32,751 nt of DNA from NCBI RefSeq assembly GCF_002379365.1, contig NZ_JQIU01000008.1:2495682-2528432 (forward strand), written 5' to 3'. The stretch's first letter is position 1; every line of letters begins with the position of its first letter. The DNA comes from Brachyspira sp. G79. GTDB lineage: Bacteria; Spirochaetota; Brachyspiria; Brachyspirales; Brachyspiraceae. Position numbers and translations under genes: made by a program. Below are positions 1 to 6,615 of the stretch, one piece after another. The notes under the pieces were generated by a model that saw only the letters and a list, made by a program, of their open reading frames with translations, was not told the DNA's origin and did not search any database.

Positions 1-14
1 TAGGAGAGTTTAAT

Positions 15-440
15 ATGTCAAGAAGAATATTTGTACCAACTTTACATTCAATTTTTTCAAATGCTAATAATAGATATAATAATGCATTAAACCGCTATAG
101 AGATTATGAAAACAGATTGCCTGATTATAGAATAGAAGAAGATGAAAAAAGCTACTGCATAGAAATGGATATGCCGGGCGTTAAAAAAGAAGATTTAGAA
201 ATAGGAATAAAAGAAAATATACTTTCTATATCAGCTAAACGTAAAAAAATGGTTAAAGCAGAAAACGGCGAATCAAAAGAAGAAGTTGTTTCAAGCTATG
301 AACAAAGTTTTAATATCAGTACAAAAGGTATTGATGTAGAAAATATTCAGGCTAATTTGAATAACGGAGTATTGATAGTGATTCTTCCAAAGAAAGAAGA
401 ACTTAAATATGAGAAAAAAATAGAAGTAAAAGGAGAGTAA
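15..440 (+). CDS. hsp20: Small heat-shock protein (Hsp20/alpha-crystallin family)
   Basis: ATP-independent cytoplasmic chaperone that binds unfolding proteins. The 141-residue product has a short variable N-terminus, then an alpha-crystallin domain from about residue 39 to 129. The start of the domain shows YCIEMDMPGVKKEDLEI and its end shows the family hallmark NGVLIVILPK. The tail carries IEV near residue 137, in the position of the I-x-I/V anchor used for oligomer assembly. Length is normal for the family. The ATG is preceded by GGAGAG within the first bases of the window, so the promoter and any heat-shock operator lie outside. A strong terminator follows at 501-540, so nothing downstream is co-transcribed. 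The family assignment is secure; client proteins are unknown. Confidence 0.93.
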   Translation: MSRRIFVPTLHSIFSNANNRYNNALNRYRDYENRLPDYRIEEDEKSYCIEMDMPGVKKEDLEIGIKENILSISAKRKKMVKAENGESKEEVVSSYEQSFNISTKGIDVENIQANLNNGVLIVILPKKEELKYEKKIEVKGE

Positions 441-500
441 AAAAGGTAAATAATAGATCAACTTACTTTAATTCATAAGATATAATCCATAATAATAATG

Positions 501-540
501 AGGCGTATACAGGAAAATAAAACTGTCTACGCCTTTTTTA
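501..540 (+). terminator. Rho-independent terminator of the hsp20 gene
   Basis: AGGCGTA and TACAG pair with CTGT and TACGCCT around an A-rich loop. A T-rich tract follows directly (gccttttttattt). It lies about 60 nt after the hsp20 stop codon. Confidence 0.85.
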
Positions 541-562
541 TTTATATAAATTATCTATTAGT

Positions 563-820
563 TTAGTCTTTAAACAAGTATAATCTATGTTTTTTTATAA
601 AGATTAAAAAATAGATAATGCCTATAAAGGCTGGTACTATAGGAGAAAGTGCCATAGATAAATATATACCAAAAAAGCCTATATGTTTTTCTAAGATTAA
701 AAAAGCACAGTTTCCTAATATGGCAACTGCATTATCACTTTCAAAATGAGAGATAAATATTATATCTGCAATGCTGTATAAATATTGAAGTATATTTGAA
801 ATAAATAATATAAATGAAAT
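563..820 (-). pseudogene. Remnant of a MATE-family efflux transporter, internally deleted
   Basis: Read on the minus strand, an 85-codon open frame without a usable start codon ends at a stop at 563-565. Its first half (YSIADIIFISHFESDNAVAI) resembles the N-terminal segment of MATE multidrug/Na+ antiporters, where the first helix carries an N-x-x-D-x-x-F-I pattern. Its second half (GFFGIYLSMALSPIVPAFIG, then a basic tail) resembles the final transmembrane helix and C-terminus of the same family. About 400 residues that normally lie between are missing, so this looks like a gene reduced by a large in-frame deletion and loss of its 5' end. No promoter or ribosome site was seen. The family call rests on pattern recognition of two short segments and is moderate. 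Confidence 0.45.
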
Positions 821-1159
821 TTAATTAAATACATGAAATTTTTCTTGAATATAAAATACAAATATACTAAAAATATTACAAAATCTGCTTAAGAGAAGTA
901 TAAAGTTTTTTAGTATGCCTCAAACAATAAACTTTTTTAGATATTGTTGGAGCTTAATTCAATAACAAGTTTCACATATTTATGAAATTAATAATAATTA
1001 TAATTGTCAAGTTATTAATTTAATTTTATATATTTTTTTTAGGTGTTTTAATAATTATGTACAAAAAAGTTTAAATGTCAGAGAATATACGTAGAGCAAT
1101 GGAAAAATAACTATTGGGCAATTATAATAACTATATATGTTTCAAATATTTAAATTTAA
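821..1159. other. Intergenic stretch without a recognisable gene
   Basis: Very AT-rich and broken by stops in every frame. It may hold the decayed 5' end of the MATE remnant and the body of the repeat whose end lies at 1141-1200, but I cannot demonstrate either. Confidence 0.4.
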
Positions 1160-1200
1160 AAAATTAATTTTGACAAATTATAGTTGTTTGGCTATAATAT
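1141..1200 (+). repeat. Copy A of the promoter-bearing intergenic repeat end
   Basis: This copy closely matches the plus-strand copy at 30651-30704. Both contain caaatatttaaa, a ttaaaaaattaatttt-type run, gacaaatt, then ttgttt and tata, in the same order and spacing. The repeat end is the promoter of pnuC. Confidence 0.75.
1170..1198 (+). promoter_or_regulatory. Sigma70-type promoter of pnuC-nadR, carried by repeat copy A
   Basis: TTGACA (1170-1175), 17-bp spacer, TATAAT (1193-1198), which is a full consensus match. Transcription would start near 1205, only about 13 nt before the pnuC ATG, leaving room for the AAAAAGG ribosome site but not for a riboswitch. Confidence 0.85.
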
Positions 1201-1217
1201 AATTAAAAAGGTTTATA

Positions 1218-1910
1218 ATGAAAAATTTTATAAAAAATGAACTTAAAAATTGGAAAACTGTAGAAGTATTATGGATTTTAACAGCAAGTGCTATAATATT
1301 ATCTCTTTCTCTATATTGGAAAGAAAATATTATAGGTATATTGTCATCAATAAGCGGTATATTATGTGTAATTCTAACTGGTAAAGGAAAATTATCTTCA
1401 TATATATTTGGAATGATTAATACTATTCTCTATTCATACATTGCCTTTAATGCCAAATACTATGGTGAGTTTATGCTCAATGTTTTTTATTATATACCTA
1501 TGAATATAGCTGGATTTATACTTTGGAGCAGAAATTTAAATAATGAAAGTAAAGAAGTTATAAAAACAAAATTAAATAATAAGTATAAGATTATAATATT
1601 TGCTTTGTCTTTTATATCTATATTTATTTATGGGCTTATATTAAAAAAATTGGGAGGCTCTCTTCCTTTTGTAGACAGTGCAAGTACAGTATTTGCTATA
1701 ACAGCACAGATACTCTGCATAAAAAGATGCTCTGAACAGTGGATAATGTGGATATTAGTAAATATTTTAAATATATCTATATGGTATATTAATTTCTCAA
1801 GCGGCGGAGATAATATAGCAACTTTGCTTATGTGGAGTGTTTATTTAGTTAATGCTTTATTTATGCTCATAAAATGGTACAAAGAAGCAAACGCTTTAAA
1901 AATAAATTAA
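1218..1910 (+). CDS. pnuC: PnuC-family nicotinamide riboside transporter
   Basis: Inner-membrane facilitator that brings in nicotinamide riboside, which is trapped by phosphorylation inside the cell. The 230-residue product is mostly hydrophobic, with about seven membrane segments after a short polar N-terminus. It carries PnuC-like stretches such as GILCVILTGKGKLSSYIFGM and the NAGWxxW-like region SEQWIMWILVN near residue 175. Length matches the family. The start has AAAAAGG six nt upstream. The next gene is nadR 41 nt downstream, the enzyme that phosphorylates and adenylylates the imported riboside, and this pairing supports the substrate. Transcription comes from the repeat-borne promoter at 1170-1198. 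PnuC relatives for thiamine or riboflavin exist, but the nadR neighbour argues for nicotinamide riboside. Confidence 0.9.
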   Translation: MKNFIKNELKNWKTVEVLWILTASAIILSLSLYWKENIIGILSSISGILCVILTGKGKLSSYIFGMINTILYSYIAFNAKYYGEFMLNVFYYIPMNIAGFILWSRNLNNESKEVIKTKLNNKYKIIIFALSFISIFIYGLILKKLGGSLPFVDSASTVFAITAQILCIKRCSEQWIMWILVNILNISIWYINFSSGGDNIATLLMWSVYLVNALFMLIKWYKEANALKIN

Positions 1911-1951
1911 TATTTAATAAAAATAATGAAATATATTATTCGGAGTTTTTA

Positions 1952-2962
1952 ATGTATAATGTAGGAATGTACGCAGGATCATTTAATCCAATTCATCTTG
2001 GGCATGTAAGATGCATAATAGAAGCAGCTAATCAATGCAAAACTCTTTATATAATTTTATGTATTGGCAATAATAGAAATGAAATTGATAAAAAAATAAG
2101 ATACAGATGGATTTATCAATTAACAAAGCATATAGGAAATGTAAAAATTGTATTTATAGAAGATAATGCAAAAACAAAAGAAGATTATACAGAAGATTTA
2201 TGGGAAGAGGATTCTATAAAAATTAAAAATGCTATAGGTGAAAAGATTGATGCAGTGTTTTTGGGAGATGATTATAAAAATAAAGATTCTTTTTATACAA
2301 GATACTATAAAGAATCAAAGTTAGTATTTATAGAGAGAGATGAAATAAGTTCTACAAAAATTAGAGAAAATGTTTATAAATATTGGGATTATTTACCTAA
2401 TATAGTAAAGCCTTATTATACAAAAAAGGTTTTACTTTTGGGAAGCGAAAGCACAGGAAAGTCGACGCTTACAATTAATTTGGCTAATTATTATAATACC
2501 AACTATATAGAAGAAGCAGGCAGAGAACTATCTGAAAAATCTGGAACGGACTTGCTTATGCTTTCAGAAGATTTTACAGAGATACTTTTAACTCATAAAC
2601 TAAATGAAATAAAGGCATTAGAACATAGTAATAAAATATTATTTATAGATACTGATGCTGTAATTACAAATTTTTATATGCATTTTTTGAAAGATGAAAA
2701 TATAATTAATAATGAAATATTAGCAAAGGCAATTATTAATATAAATAAATATGATGCTGTATTATTTTTAGAACCAGATGTTGATTTTGTTCAGGACGGA
2801 GACAGAAGCGAAGTAATAAAAAACAACAGAGAAAAATACAGCAGTCAAATAAAAGATATACTTGATAGTTTAAATATTAAATATTATTCTATAAATGGTG
2901 ATTATCAGTCAAGATTTAAAAAGTCGGTTTCTATAATAGATGTATTATTAAAAAATAAATGA
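1952..2962 (+). CDS. nadR: Bifunctional NMN adenylyltransferase / ribosylnicotinamide kinase (NadR-type, no HTH domain)
   Basis: Makes NAD+ from nicotinamide riboside: the C-terminal kinase gives NMN and the N-terminal nucleotidyltransferase gives NAD+. GSFNPIHLGH at residues 9-18 is the (H/T)xGH nucleotidyltransferase motif, with ISSTKIREN near 132-140 as the second signature. GSESTGKST at 164-172 is the Walker A of the kinase, and LFIDTDAVIT follows further on. I place the start at the ATG at 1952, which has CGGAG 7 nt upstream; the in-frame ATG at 1874 lies inside pnuC and would add 26 residues unlike the family. The N-terminal DNA-binding domain of enterobacterial NadR is absent, so this copy is probably only an enzyme. 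It lies 41 nt after pnuC and is likely co-transcribed. Confidence 0.9.
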   Translation: MYNVGMYAGSFNPIHLGHVRCIIEAANQCKTLYIILCIGNNRNEIDKKIRYRWIYQLTKHIGNVKIVFIEDNAKTKEDYTEDLWEEDSIKIKNAIGEKIDAVFLGDDYKNKDSFYTRYYKESKLVFIERDEISSTKIRENVYKYWDYLPNIVKPYYTKKVLLLGSESTGKSTLTINLANYYNTNYIEEAGRELSEKSGTDLLMLSEDFTEILLTHKLNEIKALEHSNKILFIDTDAVITNFYMHFLKDENIINNEILAKAIININKYDAVLFLEPDVDFVQDGDRSEVIKNNREKYSSQIKDILDSLNIKYYSINGDYQSRFKKSVSIIDVLLKNK

Positions 2963-3020
2963 TATATAAATTTTTATTTAATGTATTAAATTATCAATTT
3001 ACAAACTTGAAAATTCTCAG

Positions 3021-3049
3021 TATATACCTAAACAAACATAGTTTGTCAA
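3021..3049 (-). repeat. Copy B of the promoter-bearing repeat end (minus orientation)
   Basis: On the minus strand: TTGACA (3049-3044), 17 bp, TATATA (3026-3021), with the shared core gtttaggtata. It is close to the copies at 1170 and 30676. It points back towards the 3' end of nadR, so any transcript would be antisense to that gene. Confidence 0.7.
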
Positions 3050-3335
3050 AAAATTAACTTTGTAATTTTTGATATTTGCGAAGCACATAGTCGTGCCCCA
3101 CCCAAGTTCTTTTATGACGTCTGTCCTCCTGTTGTATAAAATAACATTATATCCTTGATAAACTCGGATACACTTCGCGAAAGACTGCATTTTTACCCCC
3201 CATTTTAGGTATTTACCATACATTTAATATGTATATTTAAAATATAAAGTTCTAGCAATTGCTTTTTTCGTGAATCATATACGAAGGATAAAAACTTTTG
3301 GAAAAAAGTTGATAATTAGATATAAAGTGCATCAG

Positions 3336-3364
3336 TTGACAAAATAGAATTATTCCAGTATATA
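3336..3364 (+). promoter_or_regulatory. Candidate promoter upstream of the alcohol dehydrogenase
   Basis: TTGACA (3336-3341), 17 bp, TATATA (3359-3364). It would give a leader of about 130 nt before the dehydrogenase, in addition to the MerR-type promoter at 3440-3470. Confidence 0.5.
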
Positions 3365-3439
3365 CTTTTATGTAGTTATATAAACTAATATTTTATAAGT
3401 ATAATAATTAAATAAAAATATAAAAAATTAAAATACATA

Positions 3440-3470
3440 TTGACATTGGAGTGTACTTCAATGTTATAAT
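3440..3470 (+). promoter_or_regulatory. MerR-type promoter and operator of the alcohol dehydrogenase
   Basis: TTGACA (3440-3445) and TATAAT (3465-3470) are separated by 19 bp, the overlong spacing typical of promoters activated by MerR-family regulators. The spacer holds a near-perfect dyad: acattggagt (3443-3452), gt, acttcaatgt (3455-3464), with 9 of 10 positions paired. The half-site core TTGGAGT/ACTTCAA resembles the operators known for the NmlR/AdhR branch, which senses aldehydes and related electrophiles. No merR gene is in the window, so the regulator is unplaced. Confidence 0.72.
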
Positions 3471-3501
3471 ACGCATATATTTTTAAGGAGTGATTAGTAA
3501 T

Positions 3502-4587
3502 ATGTTACTAGATAATAATTTGGAAGAAGCTAATTCTGGAAAAAGAATCAATGCAAAAGGATACGCAGTTCACAGCAAAACAGATACATTCAAACCATTT
3601 GAGTTTTCAAGACATTCTATGGGTGATAATGATATACTTATAGAGATAATGTATGCTGGTATATGTCATAGTGATATACACTCAGCTAGAAGTGAATGGC
3701 ATGAAGGTATATATCCTATGGTACCAGGTCATGAGATTGCTGGTAAAGTTGTTGCTGTAGGTAAGAATGTTACCAAGTTTAAAATAGGTGATTATGCAGG
3801 AGTAGGCTGTATGGTAAACTCATGCGGAGAATGCGAGGCTTGTAAAAAAAGTCATGAACAATTTTGTGAAAGAGGACAGACTGTATTTACTTATGATTGT
3901 AAAGATCATTTTCATAATGATGAGCCTACTTACGGCGGATATTCAAACAATATAGTAGTAAGTGAAAAATTTGCTATTACTGTAGCAAAAGATGCTCCAA
4001 TGGAAAAAGTAGCTCCATTACTATGTGCTGGTATTACAACTTATTCACCTCTAAAATTTTCTGGTGTTAAAAAAGGTGATATAGTAGGAGTTGCTGGTTT
4101 TGGCGGACTTGGCTCTATGGCAGTTAAATATGCTGTTAATATGGGGGCCGAAGTTTATGTATTTGCACGCAATGATAAAAAGAAAAAAGAAGCATTAGAA
4201 ATGGGGGCTAAAGATTTATTTACTTCTACAAAAGATGTTCCAGTACGTTTTGATTTGATAGTATCTACAATACCTACTGGATATGATGTTAATAACTATG
4301 TTGATTTACTTAAATACGGTGGAGAGATGGCTATTGTAGGGCTTCCTCCTTCAGAAATCAAACAAAGTATAGATTTGGCAAGATTAGTATTTTCTGGCGG
4401 TAAAAAAGTTTACGGATCTATGATAGGAGGAATTAAAGAAACTCAGGAAATGCTTGATTTTTCTCTTAAACATAAAATATATCCAGAAACAGAAATAATA
4501 TCTGCAAACCAAATAGATGAAGCATACAATAAACTTACTAGTGGACAGGCAAAATTCAGATATGTAATAGATATGAAAACACTATAA
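3502..4587 (+). CDS. Zinc-dependent NAD(P)H alcohol/aldehyde dehydrogenase, cinnamyl-alcohol-dehydrogenase type
   Basis: Medium-chain dehydrogenase/reductase that probably reduces aldehydes to alcohols with NADPH. Catalytic zinc ligands are visible as C55 (GICHSD), H77-E78 (PGHE) and C175 (LLCAG). The structural zinc site is C108, C111, C114 and C122. The Rossmann motif GFGGLG is at 199-204. Length (361 residues) and arrangement fit the CAD/YahK group. I choose the ATG at 3502 because AAGGAG (3485-3490) lies 11 nt ahead; the in-frame GTG at 3490 overlaps that ribosome site. The promoter at 3440-3470 has MerR-type geometry, so induction by aldehyde stress is plausible. The gene stands alone, with a terminator at 4613-4650. 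The substrate cannot be fixed from sequence. Confidence 0.9.
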   Translation: MLLDNNLEEANSGKRINAKGYAVHSKTDTFKPFEFSRHSMGDNDILIEIMYAGICHSDIHSARSEWHEGIYPMVPGHEIAGKVVAVGKNVTKFKIGDYAGVGCMVNSCGECEACKKSHEQFCERGQTVFTYDCKDHFHNDEPTYGGYSNNIVVSEKFAITVAKDAPMEKVAPLLCAGITTYSPLKFSGVKKGDIVGVAGFGGLGSMAVKYAVNMGAEVYVFARNDKKKKEALEMGAKDLFTSTKDVPVRFDLIVSTIPTGYDVNNYVDLLKYGGEMAIVGLPPSEIKQSIDLARLVFSGGKKVYGSMIGGIKETQEMLDFSLKHKIYPETEIISANQIDEAYNKLTSGQAKFRYVIDMKTL

Positions 4588-4612
4588 AATTTTTGTTCAT
4601 AAATATGTTTTT

Positions 4613-4650
4613 AGGCAGCAGTATTTTTATATTGCTGCCTTATTTTTTAT
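4613..4650 (+). terminator. Terminator of the alcohol dehydrogenase gene
   Basis: AGGCAGCA (4613-4620) pairs perfectly with TGCTGCCT (4633-4640), followed by tattttttat. Confidence 0.9.
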
Positions 4651-4680
4651 AATTATATATAATTATATATGATGCATTCA

Positions 4681-4706
4681 AAAAGAGACTTATTTTTATA
4701 AGCCTA
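4681..4706 (-). terminator. Terminator of the DUF305 lipoprotein gene
   Basis: On the minus strand AGGCTTAT and ATAAGTCT form an 8-bp stem with one G-T pair around a short A loop, followed by c and TTTTT. It lies about 30 nt after the stop codon. Confidence 0.7.
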
Positions 4707-4734
4707 TTTTTGAAAATGATAAAAATATTTAATA

Positions 4735-5382
4735 TTACTTAAGCATATTATTCATATCTGTTATTTCTTTTTCTTGAGAAGCAATAATATTATTAGCAAT
4801 CTCTTTTATTTTATCATCTTTAGTAAACTCTAAAATCTTTTTAGAAACATCAACAGCAGCCTGATGATGAGGTATCATACCTCTTAAAAAATCAATATCA
4901 TTGTTTCCAGTAACTTCAATGGAAGACATATCTTTCATCATATTATTCATAATCTCTTCCATTTCATTTCCTAAATTTTGAGTATCTATATCTTCATAGC
5001 TTGTATTTTTATTTTTTAGTTCAGTAACTAAAGATGTAAACTCATTTACTTCTTTTTCCTGTTCTGCTATTATATTATTAGCCAAAGTTATTAAAGCCTC
5101 ATTAGTAGTTGTTTCTAATAATTTTTTTGAAGAAATAATTGCACCTTGATGATGGGGTATCATATTTACCAAAAAGTCAGCATCAATATTCTGAGTTTTT
5201 TCAAAAGGCTGTTCCATCATAGGAGCATGCATCAAGTATATAATTTCAGAGCCTTTATTATTATGCATATTATTCATAGAATGTGATGAATGATTAACTG
5301 TATTATTATCAGAAGTTTTTTGTCCGCATGATATTATAAAAGCAGACATTAAAACTATAAATATTGTTATAATTTGTTTCAT
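4735..5382 (-). CDS. Lipoprotein with two tandem DUF305 (ferritin-like, His-His) domains
   Basis: Exported lipoprotein of 215 residues. The signal ends in the lipobox IISC with C19 as the lipidated cysteine. A His/Met-rich linker (HSSHSMNNMHNN, about 31-42) is followed by two copies of the DUF305 core, each with MIPHHQ (HH at 77-78 and 172-173) and a helix ending NNIIAEQEKE or NNIIASQEKE. DUF305 proteins are helical bundles often found near copper or metal stress genes, so metal binding in the periplasm is a reasonable inference but not shown. I start at 5382, where AAAGGA lies six nt upstream; an earlier ATG at 5406 would add eight residues before the signal peptide. It has its own terminator and is probably separate from the rimM operon upstream. 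Confidence 0.85.
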   Translation of the reverse strand: MKQIITIFIVLMSAFIISCGQKTSDNNTVNHSSHSMNNMHNNKGSEIIYLMHAPMMEQPFEKTQNIDADFLVNMIPHHQGAIISSKKLLETTTNEALITLANNIIAEQEKEVNEFTSLVTELKNKNTSYEDIDTQNLGNEMEEIMNNMMKDMSSIEVTGNNDIDFLRGMIPHHQAAVDVSKKILEFTKDDKIKEIANNIIASQEKEITDMNNMLK

Positions 5383-5453
5383 TTTATATCCTTTAATTTT
5401 ATTCAAGGTTAATAACTTTATAATATAATCAAAGGTAAAAATTATTTTTTATA

Positions 5454-5963
5454 TTAATCATCATCAAATATAGGCTTTTGAATGATTTGTATTGATTTAT
5501 TAGTTTTATCAGCTTTTCCGAAATATGCATGAACAAAAGGGATAGAAACTATATTTCCGTTTTCAGCTAGTTTTATCTCAAATACATAATTAGAAGGAAT
5601 AGAGTATACATCTGTTATTTCACCGTATATGTTGTTATCATTATCTATTATTTTATAGCCTATTAACTCTGCTTCATAAAATGTATCATTATCAAGCTCG
5701 GGAAGATTTGAAGAATCAATAAATATATCAAAACCTATTAACTCTTTAGCTTTTTCAAGAGTATCAATATCTTTTAGGGCGAGTACAAAAGATTTATTTT
5801 TTTTCTTGACATTTGTAACGGTAAAAGTTTGCCCGTTAATAATGATAGATGTGTTTTTATTTAAAACAGGAAGAGAGGTGAAATAACTTTTATCGGAAAA
5901 AGCCATTTCAACCTCTCCTTTTAAACCATGTATGCCTGTAATTTTTGCGTAAAAAATAATCAA
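5454..5963 (-). CDS. rimM: Ribosome maturation factor RimM
   Basis: Assists late assembly of the 30S subunit head and binds ribosomal protein S19. The 169-residue product begins with the RimM N-terminal barrel (AKITGIHGLKGEVEM, the family's G-x-x-G-L-x-G signature). It continues into the PRC-barrel half from about residue 92 (DTFYEAELIGYKII) and ends with SIPFVHAYFG, matching the usual IPFV motif. The ATG overlaps the khpA stop by four bases (ATGA), the usual sign of translational coupling. In many bacteria trmD and rplS follow rimM; here the cluster ends with this gene. Confidence 0.93.
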   Translation of the reverse strand: MIIFYAKITGIHGLKGEVEMAFSDKSYFTSLPVLNKNTSIIINGQTFTVTNVKKKNKSFVLALKDIDTLEKAKELIGFDIFIDSSNLPELDNDTFYEAELIGYKIIDNDNNIYGEITDVYSIPSNYVFEIKLAENGNIVSIPFVHAYFGKADKTNKSIQIIQKPIFDDD

Positions 5964-6202
5964 TTGTCAATAATCTCAAGCATTACACGTTTACCACTTT
6001 TCATGGAAGCTGCAAAAAGAATAGTACGTAATGCATGAGCAATACGACCTCTTTTACCTATAATTTTACCTATGTCGCTTTGGTTCACTTTCAATTCCAG
6101 AATCGTACTCTTCTCACCCTCAATAACCTTAACACTCACACCCTCAGGCTCATCCACTAATTTTTTAGCCAAATACTCAATAAGCTCTTTTTCTTCCGTC
6201 AT
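5960..6202 (-). CDS. khpA: KH-domain RNA-binding protein KhpA (YlqC/UPF0109 family)
   Basis: Small single-KH protein of 80 residues. The GxxG loop is visible in KIIGKRGRIAHALRTIL near residues 46-62, which is the RNA-binding signature. The C-terminal end, KRVMLEIIDN, is typical for the family. In Gram-positive bacteria KhpA pairs with KhpB and affects cell division and elongation; that role is not shown here. GGAG lies about 7 nt before the ATG. It sits between rpsP and rimM, the conserved position of this family. Confidence 0.92.
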   Translation of the reverse strand: MTEEKELIEYLAKKLVDEPEGVSVKVIEGEKSTILELKVNQSDIGKIIGKRGRIAHALRTILFAASMKSGKRVMLEIIDN

Positions 6203-6234
6203 AGCACACTCCTTTATATATTATAAGACGTAAA

Positions 6235-6594
6235 TTAGGCTTCGCTTTTCTCCTCAGCAGATTCAGGCTTAGCTTGTTTACGATGTTTGCGTCTTTTTTC
6301 AGGATTTTTCAATGCTCTTTTTTTCTTGCGTTCAAGCGGAGCACCTTTATCTTTTTCCATCAAACCTTCTTTAACAAGAATACTTTTTACTACATAAGTT
6401 GGCTGTGCACCGTTAGAAAGCCATTTTTTTAAGCCTTCTACATTTAACTTATACAATACATCTTTAGCTTTAGGGTTAAACCAACCTAGCTCTTCAATAA
6501 AACGACCATCGCGTGGGAAACGAGCATCTGCTGCTACAATACGATAATGAGGCTCATGTTTGCGACCTATACGTTTTAATCTTAATTTTACCAC
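6235..6594 (-). CDS. rpsP: 30S ribosomal protein S16
   Basis: Component of the 30S body needed for its assembly. The N-terminus [20 protein letters not shown] and the following [20 protein letters not shown] are unmistakable S16 sequence. After residue 85 it carries a long basic then Glu-rich tail, making it 119 residues against about 80-90 in E. coli. The start codon is GTG at 6594, with GGAGG about ten nt upstream. It lies 21 nt after ffh and 32 nt before khpA, in one operon. Confidence 0.96.
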   Translation of the reverse strand: MVKLRLKRIGRKHEPHYRIVAADARFPRDGRFIEELGWFNPKAKDVLYKLNVEGLKKWLSNGAQPTYVVKSILVKEGLMEKDKGAPLERKKKRALKNPEKRRKHRKQAKPESAEEKSEA

Positions 6595-6615
6595 CTTTAT
6601 TTTCCTCCAAGTTTA

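Larger units (their letters stand above)
3021..3364. mobile_element. Possible MITE-like intergenic element with outward promoter ends
   Basis: Copy B forms the left end. The right end at 3336-3364 (TTGACA, 17 bp, TATATA) faces the other way, and when inverted shares tatatac and tttgtcaa with the left end at identical spacing, though the middle has diverged. The interior holds GC-richer blocks unlike the surrounding DNA, including acacttcgcgaaag at 3170-3183, which recurs at 30478-30491. The 68-codon minus-strand frame inside (3017-3223) looks non-coding. No transposase is present. The right end is the weak part of this call, since two unrelated promoters would share the same hexamers. Confidence 0.4.

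Noticed and set aside
1199-1217. NAD-responsive riboswitch before pnuC
   Set aside because: The predicted leader is only about 13 nt, too short for an aptamer.
3017-3223. 68-codon minus-strand ORF
   Set aside because: Lies wholly inside the repeat element at 3021-3364, has no ribosome site and an amino-acid mix unlike real genes here.
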